From Flavobacteriaceae bacterium (GTDB lineage Bacteria; Bacteroidota; Bacteroidia; Flavobacteriales; Flavobacteriaceae), in NCBI GenBank assembly GCA_029243385.1, contig JAQWSC010000003.1:1-51512 (forward strand): DNA of 51,512 nucleotides, given 5' to 3'. Position numbers and translations under genes: made by a program. The notes under the pieces were generated by a model that was not told the origin of the DNA, made no database searches, and was given only the letters and a program-made list of their open reading frames with translations. This document shows positions 1 through 9,030 of the stretch, in pieces; position 1 is the stretch's first letter, and every line of letters begins with the position of its first letter.

Positions 1-424
1 GCAGCTTTTTTGCGAACCTTGGCAATAGACTTATATATGACGAATTAGATCTTCGCGTAAGCTTTGCTTACTGAGACTTCTTGCTCCTTTATAGGGCAGC
101 TTTTTTAAACAAGTCAATACTTACTACAGACTCAGTAAGAATTTATTTTTTGAAGAATTTTTTACATATTGATTATGAAGTTTAAATATTTATATATGTC
201 TGATTTTATTGAAATGAAACATGTTCTATTTCATTTTTTATCTATTTTTTAAGGGTGTCGTATTTAAAAAATTTAATTACGAAATAGTTTTGAAAATTGA
301 GCTAAGCTCTCAGTAATTGAGTTCGATATTTTTTCTGCGCGCGCTACCATTTCTAAAAAAAATTATCAAATAGTGAATATTTTTTTAATTAAATATTATA
401 TTAGATTAACAAAAATCAATCAAA
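1..424. other. AT-rich non-coding stretch before the first gene
   Basis: No convincing gene is visible. The plus frame beginning at base 1 is open only to a TAG at 46-48, which could be the last codons of a gene lying outside the window, but I do not recognise it. The stretch contains an 11-base direct repeat (GCAGCTTTTTT at 1-11 and 96-106), a 6-bp hairpin GTAAGC/GCTTAC at 57-71, a 9-bp inverted repeat CTTACTGAG/CTCAGTAAG at 67-75 and 131-139, and an AT-rich hairpin AAATGAAA/TTTCATTT at 212-236 followed by Ts. Confidence 0.5.
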
Positions 425-1129
425 ATGGTAGGTCATACAGTAGAGTTTTTATCAGATGAGTGGGTACAAACGATTTCAATTACAGGGATTGGGATGCTCT
501 TTTTTTTGTATATCGGCAGCCGCCTTTCAATGCCAAATCGTTTAAAGTTAGCCAAAGCTCTGGCAATTTTTATGATTGCAATTACTGTTTTTGGGCATTA
601 TTTTCAGGCAATGAATGGAAATTGGTTAGTTACCGAAGAGTTGCCCCTTCATTTGTGTGGAATTTCAAATTTGATTTGTTGTGTGATTCTTTTTGTACCT
701 CGAAAACAATTATTGTTCGAGTTTTTGTTCTATTGTGGAATTATAGGGGGTCTTCAGGCTTTATTGACTCCATTGATTAACAATTACAATGGAGAGAGTT
801 ACGTTTACTTTCAATTTTTCTTTAGGCATGGAGCCATCATTGCACTTCCGTTGTATTTAAGGTTTTTGATGGGAATGCGGCTTCAAAAATTTTCGTGGCT
901 TCGTTCGTTTTTAATATTGAACGTTCTTTTAGTAATTATTATGCCGTTGAATTTTGCATTGGGTTCCAATTATATGTATTTGGCACAACCGCCAGGAGTA
1001 AATCATGTATTGGTAATGGGCGAATGGCCATATTATATTTTGTATTGGGAATTTTTTATTGCAGCCCTTTTTTATGGGTGTTATTTTGTTTTTAAACACA
1101 GAGAGCTGACAACACACCCACATTCTTAG
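425..1129 (+). CDS. TIGR02206-type (YwaF-like) integral membrane protein
   Basis: The 234-residue product is very hydrophobic with about six to seven membrane segments. It looks like the YwaF/TIGR02206 family of small membrane proteins, whose biochemical role is not established. Family-like features are the sequence HLCGISN near residue 78 and polar or aromatic residues in the helices (HYFQAMNGNW, FRHG). The ATG at 425 follows an AT-rich leader without a Shine-Dalgarno sequence, as is usual in this phylum. It precedes the glucan-locus regulator on the same strand but shows no functional link to it, so I treat it as a neighbour rather than a member of the locus. Confidence 0.72.
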   Translation: MVGHTVEFLSDEWVQTISITGIGMLFFLYIGSRLSMPNRLKLAKALAIFMIAITVFGHYFQAMNGNWLVTEELPLHLCGISNLICCVILFVPRKQLLFEFLFYCGIIGGLQALLTPLINNYNGESYVYFQFFFRHGAIIALPLYLRFLMGMRLQKFSWLRSFLILNVLLVIIMPLNFALGSNYMYLAQPPGVNHVLVMGEWPYYILYWEFFIAALFYGCYFVFKHRELTTHPHS

Positions 1130-1228
1130 TCTAATTAATTAAAAAATTTTCCTGCTTAGTTTCTTTTTTTTTGCCAAATCTTTTTTGATGAGGAAAGTCG
1201 TATACCTATACATTCAAAAATCTATTAG

Positions 1229-1236
1229 TATATTTG
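1229..1236 (+). promoter_or_regulatory. Putative -7 promoter box (TATATTTG) of the regulator gene
   Basis: TATATTTG fits the Bacteroidota -7 consensus TAnnTTTG. It lies 35 bases before the ATG at 1272, almost the same distance as the identical box before susC. No good -33 TTG is visible. It supports 1272 as the start and argues against the upstream TTG and ATG codons at 1185-1190. Confidence 0.45.
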
Positions 1237-1271
1237 TTTGCGTTTTAGGGTATCATTTTAATCGACGTTTA

Positions 1272-4070
1272 ATGAAGCATTGGCAATTCTATTTAGTTAG
1301 CTTATTGTGGGGGATATTTGCTTTCTCTCAGGAACTACCACCTATACAAAAATTTTCACCTCAACTATACGAAGCTGGAAATCAAAATTGGATGATTGCT
1401 CAGGCTCCAGATGCGTCAATTTATATTGCTAACAACAACGGGTTATTAAAGTATAACGGTTCACGATGGCAGCTTTATCCTAGCCCAAACAATACAATTG
1501 TTAGAGCCGTTAAGGCTATAGACGATAAAATATACACAGGGTCATTTATGGATTTTGGTTGTTGGAATCAAAATTCAGAGGGGCAATTAATCTATACATC
1601 ATTAGCGGAGTCTCTAAACATCGATTTGATAGAAGACGAGCAGTTTTGGAATATTTTGGAGTACGATAATTGGTTGCTTTTCCAATCTCTTAATCGACTT
1701 ATTTTTGTAAATCCAACGACCAAAGAGGTAAAGTTTATAAAAGCAACCTCAACATATTCTAAATCGTTTAAGCGAAATGGCAACATTTATTTCCATGAGC
1801 AACAGCGCGGCCTTTATATGCTTAAATCAGGGAAACCATCTTTGGTTTCTTCTCACCCGATTTTTAGAAATCATATTATTGTTAATATTTTTAATGTTGG
1901 ACAAAAATTTTTAATTGTAACAGACAATGCGGGGTTGTATTTTTTAGAAAAGGGCAAACTCACAAGATGGAAAACAGATGCCGACTCGCTTTTTCAACAA
2001 ACCTCTATTTACAGTGCGATTCAACTTCTAGATCAAAATTTATTAATAGGAACGATATCCAAAGGGCTTCTAAAATTAAACCCCCAAGGAGAAATAGATC
2101 TTGAGCTAAATCAATCCAAAGGGATTTCAAACAACACAGTGCTTTCTGTTTTTGAAGATAAGACTCAAAATGTATGGTTAGGCCTTGATAATGGAATAAA
2201 CTGCTTGAATCTTACATCTCCATTTTCTATTTATAATGAGACCAATGGATCGATTGGATCGGTTTATACTTCGATTACTCACAACGGAAATCTTTACTTA
2301 GGAACCAATCAAGGGTTGTTTTCTAAACGTATCTCATCCAAAGCTCCTTTTAGTTTAGTGCCGGGAACTGCGGGTCAAGTTTGGAATCTGACGAAGCTCA
2401 ATGGGGATTTGTTGTGCGGTCATGATTTAGGAACATTTAAAATAGAGGGAAATAAAGCCATTCGTTTTTCAACGACACAAGGCGCTTGGGATTTTAAACC
2501 CTTGAATAAAAACAAGACCCTTGCTTTGCAAGGAAATTATAGTGGGTTGTATGTGATTCAAAAAAAGGGAAGGGATTGGTCTGTTCGAAACAAAATAGAA
2601 GGCTTTAATATTTCGTCCAAATTTTTTGAATTGGTTAATGACACTACCTTACTTATCAGTCACGAATACAAAGGTGTTTATAAAGTTGTCTTGGATTCGG
2701 ACTACACAAAAGCCATTGAAATTGTCGAAGAACAATCTGTTAAAAAGTCAAGTCATAGTTGTTTGATTTCTTTTGAAGGGTACATTATTTACAAATCAAA
2801 CGATGGAGTATTTTTATATAACAAAGACAAACAGACCTTTGATAAGGACGCCTTAATCAATAATTTTTTCCCAAAGGAAGAATACACATCCGGGAAAATG
2901 ATTAATGATCGCGCAGGCAAGCTCTGGATGTTTTCAAAAAATTATTTTCATTATTTGACATCCGACATTTTATCTTCTACACTAAAAGTAAAGTCACTGC
3001 CTTTTCCTTATAGATTGAGTAGAGGGATGGAAGGATACGAACACGTTCTCTCGCTTTCTAACAATAAATTTTTATATGGGACAATGGATGGATATGTCAC
3101 GTTTGATTTAAAAGCGTACTTGAGCAAGTCACCTCCAGTGAACTTAGACAAAATTTCTTTACAATCATTAGATGGTAAAGAAACGTTACTTCCTTTGAAT
3201 ACTTCAATTGATTTGGAACCCAATCAAAACAATATCAGTTTTTATTATAATGTCCCTTATTATCAAAAAGCGCATCAAGTGAAATTTCAGTACAAACTCA
3301 TCGGTTATTACGACCAATGGAGTTCTTGGTCAGAAAATTCATTCACCACTTTTACCAACTTACCCTTTGGAGATTATACGTTAAGTGTACGTGCCAAAAT
3401 TGGAGATGTTACTACAGAAACAAAAGATTTCATGCAAGTTAGTATCGAAAAGGCATGGTACCTTTCCAATTTGATGGTAATAATTTATGTGTTGTTTTTT
3501 ATTTTTATTTCGCTATCCATCAACCAATCCTATACCAGATACTACAGAAAACAACAGCAAAAGCTTATTGAAAAAAACAATCGTATCCTTGAGATCAAAG
3601 AATTGGAAAACAATCAGGAGCTTATGAAGTTTAAAAACGAACAACTTCAGAAAGATATTGAGAACAAAAACCGAGAGTTGGCGATTTCTACGATGAGTAC
3701 AATTCGTCGAAACAAGTTTTTAGGAAGTATTAAAGACTCTTTAAAAGACGAGGAGAACTCTCCTAAAGTTCGAGCCGTAATTCGAACCATTGATCGTAAT
3801 CTTAATAATGATGACGATTGGAAATTTTTTGAGGAAGCCTTTAACAATGCCGATAAGGATTTTCTTAAAAAAGTAAAGCAAATCCATCCTTCTTTGACCC
3901 ACAACGATTTGCGTTTATGCGCGTATTTAAGGCTAAATTTATCTTCTAAAGAGATTGCTCCATTGCTTAATATTTCATCACGAAGTGTAGAAATAAAAAG
4001 ATATCGTCTTAGAAAAAAGATGGAATTAGAGCATAAACAAAGTTTGGTTGACTACATCATGACCTTATAA
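1272..4070 (+). CDS. Membrane-anchored beta-propeller / Y_Y_Y / LuxR-type HTH regulator of the glucan locus
   Basis: The predicted 932-residue protein starts with a signal-like segment (MKHWQFYLVSLLWGIFAFS). A long periplasmic part resembles the two-component-regulator propeller repeats (for example SVFEDKTQNVWLGLDNGI), then comes a Y_Y_Y domain around residues 650-715 (FQYKLIGYYDQWSSW). One membrane helix follows at about residues 731-752, then a charged coiled coil rich in K, E and Q, and a C-terminal helix-turn-helix of LuxR type (NLSSKEIAPLLNISSRSVEI). There is no histidine kinase domain, so this is a one-component membrane-spanning sensor. It probably senses a sugar oligomer in the periplasm and activates the adjacent susC operon. 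The open frame extends upstream to 1185, but those start codons would place a non-signal leader before the signal peptide and lie upstream of the promoter box at 1229. Confidence 0.85.
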   Translation: MKHWQFYLVSLLWGIFAFSQELPPIQKFSPQLYEAGNQNWMIAQAPDASIYIANNNGLLKYNGSRWQLYPSPNNTIVRAVKAIDDKIYTGSFMDFGCWNQNSEGQLIYTSLAESLNIDLIEDEQFWNILEYDNWLLFQSLNRLIFVNPTTKEVKFIKATSTYSKSFKRNGNIYFHEQQRGLYMLKSGKPSLVSSHPIFRNHIIVNIFNVGQKFLIVTDNAGLYFLEKGKLTRWKTDADSLFQQTSIYSAIQLLDQNLLIGTISKGLLKLNPQGEIDLELNQSKGISNNTVLSVFEDKTQNVWLGLDNGINCLNLTSPFSIYNETNGSIGSVYTSITHNGNLYLGTNQGLFSKRISSKAPFSLVPGTAGQVWNLTKLNGDLLCGHDLGTFKIEGNKAIRFSTTQGAWDFKPLNKNKTLALQGNYSGLYVIQKKGRDWSVRNKIEGFNISSKFFELVNDTTLLISHEYKGVYKVVLDSDYTKAIEIVEEQSVKKSSHSCLISFEGYIIYKSNDGVFLYNKDKQTFDKDALINNFFPKEEYTSGKMINDRAGKLWMFSKNYFHYLTSDILSSTLKVKSLPFPYRLSRGMEGYEHVLSLSNNKFLYGTMDGYVTFDLKAYLSKSPPVNLDKISLQSLDGKETLLPLNTSIDLEPNQNNISFYYNVPYYQKAHQVKFQYKLIGYYDQWSSWSENSFTTFTNLPFGDYTLSVRAKIGDVTTETKDFMQVSIEKAWYLSNLMVIIYVLFFIFISLSINQSYTRYYRKQQQKLIEKNNRILEIKELENNQELMKFKNEQLQKDIENKNRELAISTMSTIRRNKFLGSIKDSLKDEENSPKVRAVIRTIDRNLNNDDDWKFFEEAFNNADKDFLKKVKQIHPSLTHNDLRLCAYLRLNLSSKEIAPLLNISSRSVEIKRYRLRKKMELEHKQSLVDYIMTL

Positions 4071-4125
4071 AAAAGGCTACAACACTTCAATTTCACTTAA
4101 CATTAACTATACAAAGTTTACACGG

Positions 4126-4137
4126 CGCAACTCTGCG
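4126..4137. repeat. Short palindrome CGCA-ACTC-TGCG upstream of susC
   Basis: CGCA at 4126-4129 and TGCG at 4134-4137 form a small inverted repeat in the 249-bp gap between the regulator and susC. No T-run follows, so it is unlikely to be a terminator. It could be part of the operator region. The gap shows no terminator for the regulator gene. Confidence 0.25.
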
Positions 4138-4152
4138 ACTTAACAAACCCCC

Positions 4153-4200
4153 TGTAAAATTACCGATTTCACAGAAAAATCATTGTAGAATTACCGAATT
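4153..4200. promoter_or_regulatory. Two 17-bp direct repeats 31 bp apart, candidate operator for the SusC operon
   Basis: TGTAAAATTACCGATTT at 4153-4169 and TGTAGAATTACCGAATT at 4184-4200 match at 15 of 17 positions. Their start-to-start distance of 31 bp is about three helical turns, so both copies face the same side of the DNA. They lie about 80-125 bp upstream of the -7 box of susC, a normal place for an activator. I infer that the adjacent LuxR-HTH regulator binds here. Confidence 0.45.
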
Positions 4201-4277
4201 GCCATTTTTTAAGCACAAAAATTTCATTGTATATATTTTGTTGAGTTATTTAAATTTTAACAATTAATGTAGATTTC

Positions 4278-4285
4278 TATATTTG
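4278..4285 (+). promoter_or_regulatory. Putative -7 promoter box (TATATTTG) of the susC operon
   Basis: TATATTTG matches TAnnTTTG and sits 34 bases before the susC ATG at 4320. The -33 position carries only TTTA, a weak match that fits an activator-dependent promoter. Confidence 0.5.
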
Positions 4286-4319
4286 GTTCAATCAATTATA
4301 TATCTAATCAATAACCACA

Positions 4320-7300
4320 ATGAATAAAATTTTCATTTTAATAATAGCTTTTAGCTTTTACAGCTTCGCTCAATCGGATCAAGTAAGCGGAACTGTTTTA
4401 GATTCTGAAACGAAAGACCCTCTTCCAGGTGCCACTGTATTAGTTAAAGGAACCACCATCGGTACTACAACCGATTTTGACGGTAATTTTTCCCTACCCG
4501 ATATTTCTGTAAATACTACCTTGGTTGTATCCTATCTCGGATATACCGATACAGAAATCAAAATAACTGCTTCAGCTACCTATCAAATTCTATTGAATGC
4601 TTCTGCTAACGAGCTTCAAGAAATTGTTGTTGTTGGTTACGGTACACAAACCAAAAAGGAAGTAACGGGAGCTGTCACTGTTCTTGGAGCTGAAAATATT
4701 GAAAAATTAAACCCTACACGAATTGAACAAGCACTACAGGGACAAGTTTCTGGGGTGAACATCACTTCTGGTTCGGGTGCACCAGGTAGCGGACTAAACA
4801 TTCAGATCCGTGGAGTATCAACTAACGGAGACAACAGACCTTTAATTTTACTTGACGGGAATGTTATAGAAGATTTGTCTGTACTCAACCCTAAGGATAT
4901 TGAAAGCATCAATGTCATTAAAGATGCTACTGCTGGTATTTATGGTGTTCGTGGTGCAAACGGTGTAATTCTTATTACCACTAAAACAGGACGTAAAAAC
5001 ACAAAACTTTCCATCGAACTGGACTCTTACTTTGGTATCCAACTTACCAGTAAAAAAATTGATTTGATGCAATCTGCACAATATACAAATTACAGTAATG
5101 ATTTGGCTTCGTTTAACATATACAAAAACACGCCAACTTACAGCATTGATTGGCAAAATAAAGTATTTGAAATGGCTCCAATGACTAGTACCAATTTGTC
5201 GGTGTCAGGAGGAACTGAAAAATCAACTTATACAGCAGGAGTCTCATACCTCTATCAAGATGGAATCGTAGGACTTAATAAATCAAACTTCAACAGACTC
5301 ACCTCGCGAATCAAATATCAATACGATGTGTTAGATAATTTAAAAATCAACACTTCGGTTATTTATATGCATTCAGAAAAAAACAATTTGCCTGAAGGCG
5401 GAATAGGCTCTGTACTGTATAGTGCTGTTAACATGAGTCCTTTAATTACTGTTTACAATGGGAACGATTACAATGAGCTAAACAACCCAAGATCGTATTC
5501 ATTAATTAAAGCGATTAATGCTGTCGAAATAATCAATCCAGTTGCACAAATTTACAACGCTAATAACACAAGCTTGGTTGATAAGTTTACGGCTTCATTG
5601 GGAGTTGATTATTCTCCATGGTCAAATGTTAAAATAAGTTCTGTTTTTCAAATGAATCATGCCAATGTATTAAACGACGTGTACAGACCTGTCGCTTATT
5701 ACGGATCCAGTAAATCAGCAAACAGAACTAAAGTTGAAGTAGTTGACCACGGATCAACTTTCGATGATTACACATGGGACAACTTCTTGACTTATGAAAA
5801 TACGTTCAATGACTTACTTAATATGAAAATATTGTTAGGAACCTCAATTTTCAAAACCAAAGGAATTTTCTACGGATATAGTTTCGAAGATGGTGATGAA
5901 GCTGTTACTCCTCGTTTCAATGCAGACGACAAGTTCAAAGGCGCTGATGTGTTTGACTCTCGATTGGCCTCAGTGTTCTATCGTATTCAATTAAACTATG
6001 ACAACAGATACCTATTGTCGGGAGTTGTTCGAAGAGACGGATCTTCTAAATTTTCTCCAAAAAATAAGTTTGGAATATTTCCTTCCGCATCTTTAGGTTG
6101 GAATATTTCTGAAGAAAACTTTTTTTCAAGTACAACAATCAACAACCTAAAACTTCGACTTAGTTACGGAATCATTGGGAATGACCGTATAGGTGACTTT
6201 GGATTTATATCTAGATTGAATGGAGAAGCGGTTTATTCTAACAATCTTGAAGAAACTGAAGATGATCTTTTAAGAGGTGTTGCTGTAGGAAAGCTTTCGA
6301 ATCCCGAAATTCGCTGGGAAAAGCAAAAAACAGGAAATTTTGGTGTTGATATGTCATTGTTTGACAGTAGCCTACGAATTTCGTTAGATGCTTACCAACG
6401 CGAAACAGAAGACCTTCTTATTGATGCACAAGTATCAGGAATTTTAGGAGCTTCGGCCCCTGGATCAGGCTCCCCTTTTATTAATGCAGGTACGGTTCGA
6501 AATCAAGGGCTTGAGGCCTCAATAGCATACAATACAAATTTTACAGACGATCTTAGTTTCAATATCAGCTACAACATTAGTACAATTGATAATGAGGTTC
6601 TATTTGTAGAAAGCGAAAACGGCTTCCAGCAAGGTGGTGGCTGGGGTGTAGGTCTTGGAATTATTCCTTCACGAATGGAAGCAGGATACCCCTTGGGATA
6701 TTTTTATGGATACAAAACGAATGGCTTATACCAAAATCAGGCTGAAATTGATGCACTTGACTCAAATGCTTTTGATGCAGATGGTGAAGACATTTACTTC
6801 CATGAAGGAGCTGAAGTTGGGGATCTAAAATTTGTTGATGTTAACGGAGACGGATACATTTCTGATGATGATAAAACCTACATTGGTGATCCTATACCAG
6901 ATTTTACTATGGGTTTTTCTATGGGATTCCAATTTAAAGATTTTGATTTCAGTGCTTCAGCATATGCTTCTATCGGAAACGACATGGTGCGAGATTATGA
7001 GCGTCAAGCAATGAATACTAACCGAGGAACTTATATGCTCAACCGATGGACTCCAGAAACAGGAGGAAACACCATTCCAAGAGCATCTGGAGGAAGTTCT
7101 ATTAACAACAATAATTTTTCAGATTATTTTGTTGAAGACGCCTCTTACTTAAGAATTCAAAACGTACAGTTAGGTTATACTGCAAATGATAAAATCAACA
7201 AATTTTTAAGACTTGATTCACTGCGGATGTACGTGTCTGCAAACAACTTGTTCACGTTCACTAATTACAATGGATTCGACCCTTCAGCAAGTGGAGGAAG

Positions 7301-7379
7301 TCCTATAGGGGCTGGGATTGATAAAGGATTTTATCCTGTATCTCGCACATTCATGTTTGGGTTAAATGTTAAACTATAA
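4320..7379 (+). CDS. susC: SusC/RagA-family TonB-linked outer-membrane transporter
   Basis: The 1019-residue protein has a signal peptide (about residues 1-17), a carboxypeptidase-regulatory-like domain at about residues 22-105 (SGTVLDSETKDPLPGATVLV), the SusC-family plug entry VVVGYGTQTKKEVTGAV, the plug motif around GVSTNGDNRPLILLDG, and a long beta-barrel ending in an aromatic-rich strand (FMFGLNVKL). Length and order are normal for the family. It imports glycan oligomers across the outer membrane using energy from TonB-ExbB-ExbD, with SusD as its lid. SusD starts five bases after its stop, so they are one operon. The adjacent GH16 suggests beta-1,3-glucan oligomers, which is inference. 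An extracellular stretch around residue 840 (DVNGDGYISDDD) looks like a calcium-binding loop. Confidence 0.95.
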   Translation: MNKIFILIIAFSFYSFAQSDQVSGTVLDSETKDPLPGATVLVKGTTIGTTTDFDGNFSLPDISVNTTLVVSYLGYTDTEIKITASATYQILLNASANELQEIVVVGYGTQTKKEVTGAVTVLGAENIEKLNPTRIEQALQGQVSGVNITSGSGAPGSGLNIQIRGVSTNGDNRPLILLDGNVIEDLSVLNPKDIESINVIKDATAGIYGVRGANGVILITTKTGRKNTKLSIELDSYFGIQLTSKKIDLMQSAQYTNYSNDLASFNIYKNTPTYSIDWQNKVFEMAPMTSTNLSVSGGTEKSTYTAGVSYLYQDGIVGLNKSNFNRLTSRIKYQYDVLDNLKINTSVIYMHSEKNNLPEGGIGSVLYSAVNMSPLITVYNGNDYNELNNPRSYSLIKAINAVEIINPVAQIYNANNTSLVDKFTASLGVDYSPWSNVKISSVFQMNHANVLNDVYRPVAYYGSSKSANRTKVEVVDHGSTFDDYTWDNFLTYENTFNDLLNMKILLGTSIFKTKGIFYGYSFEDGDEAVTPRFNADDKFKGADVFDSRLASVFYRIQLNYDNRYLLSGVVRRDGSSKFSPKNKFGIFPSASLGWNISEENFFSSTTINNLKLRLSYGIIGNDRIGDFGFISRLNGEAVYSNNLEETEDDLLRGVAVGKLSNPEIRWEKQKTGNFGVDMSLFDSSLRISLDAYQRETEDLLIDAQVSGILGASAPGSGSPFINAGTVRNQGLEASIAYNTNFTDDLSFNISYNISTIDNEVLFVESENGFQQGGGWGVGLGIIPSRMEAGYPLGYFYGYKTNGLYQNQAEIDALDSNAFDADGEDIYFHEGAEVGDLKFVDVNGDGYISDDDKTYIGDPIPDFTMGFSMGFQFKDFDFSASAYASIGNDMVRDYERQAMNTNRGTYMLNRWTPETGGNTIPRASGGSSINNNNFSDYFVEDASYLRIQNVQLGYTANDKINKFLRLDSLRMYVSANNLFTFTNYNGFDPSASGGSPIGAGIDKGFYPVSRTFMFGLNVKL

Positions 7380-7384
7380 TTTAA

Positions 7385-8965
7385 ATGAAAAAATCAATTA
7401 TATCAGGAATTATTACACTTTTCATCTTCACTGTAGGATGTAAGGATTTTATTGAAGTTGAACCCTTAGGGCCTGTTGCCGACACATTTTTTAGTCAAGC
7501 AGAAGACTTTGAGGATGCTCTGATAGGCGCGTATGATATTTTACAATCCACTTTTTGGAACGTACAACTTGCAACGATTGCCTCTCCAGATATTAACGCT
7601 GGAGGAGATGCTGCCAACTACGACCAACCAACACTGCAAGACGTTGACAAGATGATTCATACCGAATCTACCTATGTGCAAATCAGAGACGTTTGGCAGA
7701 ATATGTATGCTGGAATCAATCGCACAAACTTTTTATTAGAAGCAAAAAACAACTTGGACTTTGAAGGAAAAGACAACATACTTGGACAAACTTATTTCTT
7801 AAGAGCCTATTATACTTTTGAATTGGCAAAGTTTTTTGGGGATATTCCTCTTTTTGTTGATACAGAAGTTGAACCGAATCGAATCCAAGACAAACAGGTT
7901 TTGTTTGGGGATCAATTTCTTGTAAACCGCGTAGGAAGCGTTGCAAAGGTGTTTGACTTAATTGAAGAAGATCTCAAAGAATCTATTTCACTGTTGCCCG
8001 ATTCTCAACCAGACAATTGGAGAGTTTCTAAAATGGCAGCCCATGCTTTGTTAGGTAAAGTAATGTTGTTTAATGAAAAATACGCAGAGGCTGCTGCTCA
8101 GCTTCAAACAGTTATTGACTCAAATGACTATAGATTGCTCAATCATGGATCGGAATTTAACAACATATGGGAAGCCTCTTCTGAAAACGGAGATGAATCT
8201 ATTTTTGAAATTCAATACACTAGTGTTGAGGGTGCAGGATGGGACTGTATCACTTGTAGCGAAGGAACTTATATGCCTAAATTCAACAATCCTAGAGATC
8301 CATTTTCGAACACCAAATATATAGCTGGCTGGGGATTCAACCTTCCTATACCACCTCTATACGAAGCCTTCAAAACGGGAGATGCTAGAAGAGACCTAAC
8401 TATTTTTGATTTAAGAACTGATTCTAGCCGATCTAAGGGCCGAGAGGATCTAGGATTTTTTACCAAAAAATACATTGTTCATAAAGATAACGACTTGGAT
8501 CGAACCGGTCCAGACCCATTAAACTTTGACAACAATTATCGTTCAATTCGATATGCTGATGTTTTGTTGATGGCCGCTGAAGCTTATGAAAAATCCGGAA
8601 ACACATCCAAAGCAGAATCATTTTTAAATGATGTGAGATTTCGTGCTTTTGGTAATAATAGCCAGAATTATACCGCTGCTGAAGGAACATTAAGAGACAT
8701 GATTTTTCAAGAGCGAAGATTGGAGCTTTCTGCAGAAGGACATTACTTCTTTGACTTAGTTCGAACAGGTAGAGCAAAAGATGCATTTGATGCATATAAT
8801 GCTTGGATTGTTTCAGCCAATCCAAAATGGACTGTTGGAGGAAAAGAAATGGATTTTTTACCCATTAATTTTGAAACCAACAAAAATGAAATTTTCCCAA
8901 TCCCTCTAGTTGAATTGGAATTAGCCAATGCAACTGATCGATGGAAACAAAACCCAGGATACTAA
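7385..8965 (+). CDS. susD: SusD/RagB-family glycan-binding surface lipoprotein
   Basis: The 526-residue protein has a lipoprotein signal with the modified Cys at residue 19 (FTVGC). It shows the SusD/RagB helical scaffold (TPR-like stretches such as YFLRAYYTFELAKFFGDIPL), the RYADVLLMAAEAYEKSG segment, and the characteristic C-terminal end FPIPLVELELAN...RWKQNPGY. It should bind glycan at the cell surface and close over SusC. It is complete and follows susC by five bases. The binding specificity cannot be read from the sequence; laminarin-like glucan is inferred from the neighbours. Confidence 0.94.
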   Translation: MKKSIISGIITLFIFTVGCKDFIEVEPLGPVADTFFSQAEDFEDALIGAYDILQSTFWNVQLATIASPDINAGGDAANYDQPTLQDVDKMIHTESTYVQIRDVWQNMYAGINRTNFLLEAKNNLDFEGKDNILGQTYFLRAYYTFELAKFFGDIPLFVDTEVEPNRIQDKQVLFGDQFLVNRVGSVAKVFDLIEEDLKESISLLPDSQPDNWRVSKMAAHALLGKVMLFNEKYAEAAAQLQTVIDSNDYRLLNHGSEFNNIWEASSENGDESIFEIQYTSVEGAGWDCITCSEGTYMPKFNNPRDPFSNTKYIAGWGFNLPIPPLYEAFKTGDARRDLTIFDLRTDSSRSKGREDLGFFTKKYIVHKDNDLDRTGPDPLNFDNNYRSIRYADVLLMAAEAYEKSGNTSKAESFLNDVRFRAFGNNSQNYTAAEGTLRDMIFQERRLELSAEGHYFFDLVRTGRAKDAFDAYNAWIVSANPKWTVGGKEMDFLPINFETNKNEIFPIPLVELELANATDRWKQNPGY

Positions 8966-9030
8966 ATATCACAATTATATTTTAACTCAATTACATTTTA
9001 ACTCAATTATTAATTTTAAATTTTAGATTT

